From assembly GCA_038373885.1 (NCBI GenBank), contig JAWZYV010015837.1, positions 124,001 through 188,000 on the forward strand: a DNA stretch of 64,000 bases, read 5' to 3'. The DNA is from Cheiracanthium punctorium (taxonomy: Eukaryota > Arthropoda > Arachnida > Araneae > Cheiracanthiidae). Position 1 is the first letter of the stretch. Every line of letters begins with the position of its first letter. The position numbers and the translations under genes are program-made. The notes under the pieces were generated by a model. That model had not been told where the DNA came from. It saw nothing but the letters and a program-made list of their open reading frames with translations, and searched no databases. Positions 57,557 through 64,000 of the stretch are shown here, in pieces.

Positions 57557-60289
57557 ATTATTAAAAATTAAAATAGACTTTTAAATTGTATTTAAGTGCA
57601 TTTTTGAAGAGGGTTAAATCTTTCAACATTTACGGAAGTCGGTTTATGCCAAGAAAGTAAAACGAGTTTAACATTTTCCCAACGAAATCGCTATGACATT
57701 AAACAACCCATATGAGAAAGTCGATCGTATAAACTCTGGTATCACTCTCTGAGCCTAAATGAGTTTATCCTAGTGTGTAAGACGATGAATATGGCTTTTT
57801 TTTTAAAATATTGTACAAGGAAAAATGAAACATATTATCTAGGTGAATAAGTATTTAAAAAAACAACAAATTTCCTCAGTATTTAAAAATACGACTTTTG
57901 AGGTTTTCTTATGACTTAAGTTGAAATTTTGGACTCTTTACGTCTTCTTCACAAAAGAGCTACTGATCCTATCTGAACTTCCATGAAAATATCAAGTAAT
58001 AAAATAATATTTTGACAAAATTTTTATAACTTATTGTGTTGCAAATACTTTTTCCTAAAGAAAGTGTAATTCTTCACTTGAGAATGGCAAATTTGAAAAC
58101 TCTTGTGAAATGCAGTTGAACTTGCTTAATGAAATATGAGTTAAAAAAAGATACCGCTTAATGTAACGAAATTTCAAAGTATCAATCCATAATGATTTGT
58201 TTATCTGATCCAGGATAATAGAATATCTCATTTATTAGAATACTTTTTAATAGCAAAATAGTTGTATTTCATTAAATGGACACGATTGTATTTATTTACA
58301 GCTCCACAAGAGAAGCGTGATCGTAGAGGGTATGTATGGAAGGCATCGGGAGGTTTTTTAGTTATTCATAATTGATTACTTTTATTGATATCGATTGTGA
58401 CTACGATTGATTTTCAGTTAATTAAAAATTATAAACAAATAATATTTAATTTGTTCCAAGAATAATGCGATGTTGTGTCCACGACTAAAGAAAAAGGATT
58501 TTCGTAACATTTTTGTAATAAGTTATTGTCCATTGCGAATATTTCGAAGGCAGGTTTGTGGATACCGAGATTTGACTCGGTTATGCAGGACATGACTGGA
58601 AAATTTGTACGTAATTTTATGAAGAATTCTTTCCACTCTTAATCGTAGTAATAAAGTGTAGGGGGGCTCAGTGCTCCTTATTTCCCCTTTTTAGTATGTT
58701 AATTGATTAGATTGCTATATTTTGTGATATATTTTGCGATTTATCACTTGTACCTTACTAATAGAAAAATATCTGCAATTTTGTGATTTATGACAATATA
58801 GCAAAACGAGAGATGTGTCCAAAGATTCTGCGACCACTTTGATGAGACAAAATTCAAACTCGGTCTTCAGTCATTGCTGCATCTTTACAAAACAGAAATC
58901 ATAAAACATAAATATTTCAAATAGTGATAAGGTAAAATGTTTCTAAACAAATTAAGTGAATTCAAAAGATGATTTTATACAGTTATCTTTAAATGAAAAA
59001 TTATATTTTCTCTACTAATATTATTTTTCTTTTAATAAGAATTGTGTAACTCTTTTTTTGAAACATTTTCAGAACTTTAATAATTCTTACTTTGAATTTC
59101 ATCGATCATCTTATACTCTTCTTAAGATGAAAGTGATTATTCTCTTAAAGCAGCAACCGGAAAAACAGGACTTCAATAGCGCACGGCTAAAAAAAACGTT
59201 AATGATGCATAATATCTGTAATGGGAATTTATTCCGACAATATTTTTTCTCATTAAACTCGAATTTATCAAGAAACATAAAGATGACAAGAATAAAATAT
59301 TTTTTGAAAAAAAAGACCCTTTTATCTTTAACAATTTATCAGAATATTTAAGGAGATTTTATCAATACTCTTTCTTTGATTCCCTTTTAAAACAGGCTTT
59401 TTTTCAGAAGCACATAATATAAAAATAAAATGTTTTTCACGTTAAGATTTAAAAGGAGTTCGTAATTACTGATTTTTTCTCCGCTGTCTATAAAACTCGT
59501 AGCGAAAGAAGTCTTTACAGAATTATATGTTTTAAACATTTTTCTTTATTTTAGTATATCTGTCCTTTTCAAATTCATTTGTTTCGAACTTTTACTTGCT
59601 TTAAATTTTTGAAATTCAATAACTGTCTTGAGTGGTGGACTGACTCTCTGGGCACTGTGTGTCTATGAATTTCAATGGCTTTTTTGTTTTAATTCTCTAA
59701 AATTCTAATACAGCATGACGAAACAAATCATAGACTAACTTTTTGAAATAATCAAAATTTCTAATTTCTATTAAGATTACTAAAGGAAATGTCATTAAAA
59801 ATGTCTGAAAATTTTTCGTGTCATTTATGTGAATTTTATTAAATATTTATCGATTAACATTTATTATACAAATAATTTGATCTCTTTACTTTAAAACTTA
59901 AAACTCATGACGAGCTAATCTGACAATGTTGTGGGAATTAGGAAAAGATAACCTCCCACAAAGTGATACAGGGCAAACTCGGTATAATAGATTTTGTAAA
60001 TCCAGCCTTCTTCACAATGTCCAATACAAACGAATAATATAAGTAAATTAAATGCATTTTGTGTAAAAATGATATTTTTCCGTTATTCAACAGAAATATT
60101 TGATTTGTGTTTAAGAAGGAATCCGTTGTTATCTTTTTGGCATCGAATCTACACTAATGATACACCAGTAACTAACACTGCTTTTCTCAAACTTCAAAAT
60201 TTTCATTTTCTGAATTTAGAAAGATTGAAAATATACTTAAAAATACTTTAAATCTTCTTACTGCTTGATACGAGTTACATATCACATGA
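57557..60289. other. AT-rich non-coding stretch
   Basis: Holds the pogo-like MITE at 58113-58288. ORFs such as 59058-59351 show no family features. Confidence 0.5.
58113..58288. mobile_element. pogo-like MITE, copy 2
   Basis: It begins CAGTTGAACTTGCTTAATG and ends CATTAAATGGACACGATTG, inverted with mismatches. TA follows on the right (58289-58290); the left flank is TG. The interior repeats AATAGAATATCTCATTTATTAG. The 176-base length is nearly the same as copy 1. Confidence 0.55.
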
Positions 60290-61440
60290 TAAAACTTCTT
60301 CTTCAATGGCTCGACAACCCTTGGTGGATCTTGGCCTTCTCTAAAAGTCTTTTTCAGGCAATCCTTATTTTGGCAACTGTTTTCCAGTTTTTGACCTTTA
60401 GAATGTTTAGGTATTTTTCAACACAATTAATCCATCTCAGTTGGAGACTACTCCGAGGTCTTTTTCTCATGGGCTTTGCCAGAAGGATTTTTTTACAGCA
60501 GTGATCTTCTTGTATTCTAGTCAGATCAGTAGGCTATTTAATTACTATCTTCACTTTGATATATTTTACAGTGTCAGGTTTTTTATAAATGATTTAGAGT
60601 TGTACATTAGATCTTCTTCTCCATGATCCATTCACCTGATCCCCACCGAGAATGGAAAGCAAGATCTTTCTCTCAAAAATCCCAAGAGCTTTCTCATCAC
60701 ATAAAGTCATCGACCAAGTCTCTGATTCGTAAGTCAGGACAGATCTTACAAGACTTTGGTAAAGTAGTAATTTAGAACTTATATTGAGAAAGCTGGATTT
60801 TAAATAACACTTCAAGGCATAAAAACATCTATTTGCAGTAATGATTAAGTATTTTTGAGGCCAACACATTTTTATTATTTATCTCCACTCCCAAATAGGT
60901 ACAACGCTTAACTTTTTCAAATTTATAATTGTCAATTTCTAAGAGATTAAGTTGTACGCGAGACATTAAACAATGTAACTATTTAGTTTTATTTCTGTTT
61001 ACAGATAAGTTAAATCTTTTAGCACTTTATTCCAATGCCATAAATGCCTGTTTAATAGTTGGTACAGAGTTCGAGAAACTACGTCAATGTCATCTGTATA
61101 GGCCAGTATTTGAAGAATAAAAATATTTCTACTAGTATTGATCTTTGTATAGCTAATGAATTTTTCTAGTTCTATGTTAGAGAAGAGGCATATGCCAGTG
61201 CACCTCCATGTCTAACTCCATTCTTGTCATCAAGCTGCTGTGTGAGTTCACCTTGTACAAGTATTTGATTCCGCGTTTCTTTAAGAGTATATCTGCAAGT
61301 GCAACATGTTTATCAGGAATATTTAATTCATGCATAGCTTCGATAAGACAGTCTATATTAATGCAATCATATTCTATATTGAAATCGATAAATAGATTAC
61401 ATGATTAAACTATTCAGAAAAAAATTAAGAAATATTGAAC
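60290..61440 (-). pseudogene. RTE-like non-LTR retrotransposon, RT and C-terminus
   Basis: The minus strand carries, from 61400 downward: FIDFNIEYDCINIDCLIEAM and IPDKHVALADILLKK (RT palm), a garbled VRxG-AL block, and ILAYTDDIDVVSRT (catalytic YTDD at 61089-61100). Next come KFEKVKRCTYLGVEINNKN, ANRCFYALKCYL, and YQSLVRSVLTYESETWSM. The tail is EKALGIFERKILLSILGG, LQLRWINCVEKYLNILKVK and LLEKAKIHQGLSSH near 60295. Multiple frameshifts and stops. The endonuclease is missing, as in a 5'-truncated copy. The usual YADD reads YTDD. Confidence 0.82.
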
Positions 61441-61887
61441 TGAGCGGATTTTTCGGCAATCTCATCAATTTCTTATCAAGTCAAAATAAATAGAATTTTC
61501 AAGGTAGTCCTTTTTATATACATATTTGATCTTATGTTTCCATTTATAGTTCATAACATATATATTTTTAATTAATATAGAATACTTTACATTCACACTA
61601 TAATGCAGTTCATACATTTTGGATGAACGGAAAAATTCTTTTTCAATGGCAATTTAAGGCGCCAATTTGGTTTAATTCTTATCCTAATAACCAAATCACC
61701 GCAAACCAAGGCAAAAAGGCTCTTTCAGCTTTCACAACACTGACATCACGGTCTCGCAAGAAATAAATACACTGTTAAAAGATCTTTTTTCATATTAGTA
61801 GAATCCTGGGCAATTAAAATGTGAAAAGGTTATTTTAATTTAAGAAGGAACGCAAGATGTTTGCTCGTCATTGCTGTTTGAACTTAA
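61441..61887. other. Non-coding stretch
   Basis: No feature supported. Confidence 0.5.
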
Positions 61888-62509
61888 ACTATTTTTCTAA
61901 ATAGTTTCCGCCAATGTTCAAACACTTGTCGTTGCGGGTTCTTCTGTATCTTTATGGGAACTTCCGGCCAATGACGATAACCACGTATACGGGGGGGGGC
62001 ATAAACTATTCAATACAAACGTAGCAATTCAATACTGGCGGGGGGCGGAAACTATTCAATACAAACGTAGACGAATGCTCAGTAAAGGAATTGTGTTGCT
62101 CCATGGCAATGCTCGGCCTCACACTGTTGGTGAAACTCAAAACATGATTCGACAGTTTCGTTGGAAGCAGTTCAATCACCCGCCGTACAGACTAGACTTC
62201 GTGCTGTCCGACTACCACTAGCTTCTGGATATGAGACGCTAGCTAGGCGGCAAGCACTTTGAATCTGGCGATGAAATGGAAAATGCTGTGGAATCGTGGT
62301 TATCGTCACTGGCGGGAAGTTTCTATGAAGAAGGTGTAGAAAAAATCCAGTATTCCGCTACGACAACTGTTTGAATATTCGGCGGAAACTATGTAAAATA
62401 ATAGTTTTAGGTACGCTCTTTCATGTAAAAGTAACATTGGCTTGAAAAAAATTATTTTACTATTTTTTTTTTTTCAAAACGGAACTTACTTTCTAAATAC
62501 GCCGCCGCG
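61888..62509 (+). mobile_element. Palindromic mariner derivative, copy 3 (left end lost)
   Basis: The short left arm (TAGTTTCCGCCAATGTTCAA onward) is the inverted 3' end seen in copies 1 and 2 but lacks the outer TIR. The right end reads TACTTTCTAAATACGCCGCCGCG, then TA. The central junction contains a duplicated AAACTATTCAATACAAACGTAG block next to G-runs (61990-62060). Confidence 0.82.
62085..62370 (+). pseudogene. mariner transposase, C-terminal half (decayed)
   Basis: Reads LSKGIVLLHGNARPHTVGET, WKQFNHPPYRLDF, SDYH, then a stop, then LLDMRR, a stop, and GGKHFESGDEMENAVESWLSS to GSFYEEG. The second catalytic aspartate is Gly (HGN instead of HDN). Two in-frame stops. The longest preserved C-terminus of the three copies. 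Confidence 0.85.
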
Positions 62510-63494
62510 TATTAGTCAAGCACTGTAAAATAAATTTAGTCATCGAAATTTCCTCTAATTAAAAAAAAAATCATAAAAATAGAAAATGCTTTTATGGTAA
62601 AGGAAGGCGAAGAATTTTTTTTACTAAGAGAAGCTTATTTTAAGGAAACTTGTCTAAAAATATTTAGCGTTTATACAGGGTGATTATAATTAATCCACTT
62701 AAAAATGATCTGAAAAGGAAAACTACTAGACCATATGTTATCAAACTTGATAATTGTGTAAAGGTGGTCAGGGGATTTATTATCGGCGAAAAAAAAGCTC
62801 AAAAATTCAACACCCGGGGCTAGGACGTGTAAAGAAGTTATTTAGGCTGTTTTAAATTATTAAGTTGCGTTGTGAGATAATGCAGAAACCAGTTCGATTG
62901 CACTTAGTTGCAATAAAATAAAAAGACGTTAAATACTGAAACTATTTTATTAAACATATACTATTGTAACATTATTATAACGGGCGGTGGTGGCTCAGCG
63001 AAAATAAAATTACGTCCTATATGGACAGTGAAATTAAGATGGAATGACTTAAAAATTACGCCAGCACAGAATTGCACATTGGCGAGAACAAACACTTGGC
63101 TGAAATCAATAACGCAAATTCCAGAGCAACCCTAACAGTTAATCCAATAAGATTAAAATGACGTAATCGCGAGCAAATAATTTTAAAGACGAGGTATGGC
63201 AACAAATAATAACTTACGCCAGCAGGATGCCAAGAGGGGAAGCAGAAAGTAAGTTGATTTTGGAAACGGACGCAATATAATCTATTTTTAGCTCATAACG
63301 CAGCCACTGGGTCTCATTTCGAGAGACAAACCAAAAGGAATAGTGCATACGGGGAAAAGCAAATATACAGATTTAAAAGCCGAAATGGCAGAAAAATGAA
63401 AACAGAAGGGATTTAGAATTCTTGAATTTTGGATAGATTACATTAAAGAAAGCCAAATTAAATGATTATTAAAACAGATATGTGATCTCCATCA
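62510..63494. other. Non-coding stretch with one-ended transposon motifs
   Basis: TACAGGGTGATTATAATTAA near 62674 resembles the CAGGGTGGCCATAATTAA terminus of the element at 6374, but no right end is present. GGGCGGTGGTGGCTCAGCG near 62981 resembles a tRNA A-box region with no B box. Otherwise nothing supported. Confidence 0.4.
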
Positions 63495-63672
63495 CAGGAC
63501 GTATTTAGGGGTGGATGGTCTAGGGGTCCGAAATTCCTCCCCCACGAAATTGATTTTTGTTACTACAATGTTATAGTATCCTTTTGAGAAAAATACTGCC
63601 TTTTTTACCTTTTGGGCCCCCTCCGAAATTTTTGAACCCCCCTTAAATACGTCCTCGCCCCTGCAGTCGAAT
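63490..63672. repeat. Short palindromic MITE-like unit
   Basis: CAGGACGTATTTAGGGG (about 63496) is mirrored by CCCCCCTTAAATACGTCCTC (about 63637), followed by GCCCCTGCAG. The inner parts also mirror (GGGGTCCGAAATTCCTCCCC against GGGCCCCCTCCGAAATTTTT only partly). hAT-like CAGGGGCG end is suggested, not proven. Confidence 0.4.
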
Positions 63673-63674
63673 TT

Positions 63675-63860
63675 TTGAGCTTTTTTCCGAGATCGCTTTT
63701 TTTCTTCGTAGCGGTCAAGTCTGTAAGTAGGCCACTGTCCCGTCTATTACGAAGAAAAAATCCTCCCAATAGTGTGTAGGGAGAGGCGAGAGCTGGGTTT
63801 GAACCCAAGGACTCTGGGTGGTGGAATGAGGCGCAATCCAGCTCGGCCAAAAGGTACCCC
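63675..63860 (-). mobile_element. tRNA-derived SINE
   Basis: On the minus strand the head carries an exact A box TGGCCGAGCTGG (complement of 63838-63849) and an exact B box GGTTCAAACCC within the complement of 63795-63806, at tRNA-like spacing. A body of about 120 bases runs to GCTCAAAAATTCGACTGCAG near 63662. Better preserved than the other SINEs here, so probably younger. Confidence 0.78.
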
Positions 63861-64000
63861 TTTGACCGGCTTTCAATTGCCGGGTGTTCTGTGCACGGAA
63901 GTAATCTCGTGCCGCCACAAGTGCATCTCAAGCAGCGCAAAAAGGTTAATAGCAATCATTCAGAAGGTAAGAAATAAAATTCCTGACTCATGAAATAAAG

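Noticed and set aside
1..64000. CRISPR arrays or prokaryotic operon features
   Set aside because: No regularly spaced direct repeats with unique spacers and no ribosome-binding-site patterns; the window is eukaryotic repeat DNA.

Overview
The window looks like repeat-dense, AT-rich intergenic or intronic DNA from an arthropod, most plausibly an arachnid such as a spider. The reasons are the low GC, the lack of any intact long ORF, and the mix of transposons: BEL/Pao, Helitron, mariner, Tc1-like, Tc1/mariner-type elements with a DUF4817-like helix-turn-helix, RTE-like LINEs and tRNA-derived SINEs. The species call is inference. I found no complete host gene. Two short stretches (3111-3313 plus, 50944-51099 minus) read like possible exons that I cannot name.

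Layout. An LTR with a TATA/Inr/DPE promoter opens the window (2-465). A minus-strand tRNA-derived SINE lies at 2580-2885. A mariner derivative (6280-7783) is interrupted by a DUF4817-type element (6374-7159). 8.9-13.7 kb holds two perfect hairpins, a tandem duplication, a SINE, a pogo-like remnant, and a MITE (12968-13202) sitting inside one copy of a dispersed repeat whose other copy is at 30.5-32.4 kb. 14.7-20.5 kb has Helitron-end fragments, a second mariner derivative and a LINE RNase H remnant. 23352-25375 is an element made of short palindrome arrays with a second such element inside it. 28232-28926 is a decayed transposase. 30-34 kb has tandem repeats, a Helitron-like insertion, a SINE and a LINE 3' end. 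34840-35440 is a less AT-rich, apparently unique block. 35586-36974 is a Tc1-like transposon.

The centre (37425-50829) is a three-level nest on the minus strand. A BEL/Pao retrotransposon has paired 423-bp LTRs and a 5-bp target duplication. A 7.2-kb Helitron with decayed Rep/helicase genes (38876-46124) sits inside its integrase region. A 2.8-kb non-coding Helitron in the opposite orientation (41785-44585) sits inside the Rep gene. The innermost element carries a 3 x 241-bp tandem array and ten copies of a motif resembling the CTCF core.

Downstream there is a 150-bp inverted repeat whose two arms each contain a hammerhead-ribozyme-like core (51161-51750), a third palindrome-array element (53780-55430), pogo-like MITEs, a Tc1 deletion derivative, an RTE-like LINE (60290-61440), a third mariner derivative (61888-62509), and a final tRNA-derived SINE (63680-63855). 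All transposon coding regions recognised here are broken by stops or frameshifts. The window is best read as a record of insertions rather than a set of working genes.
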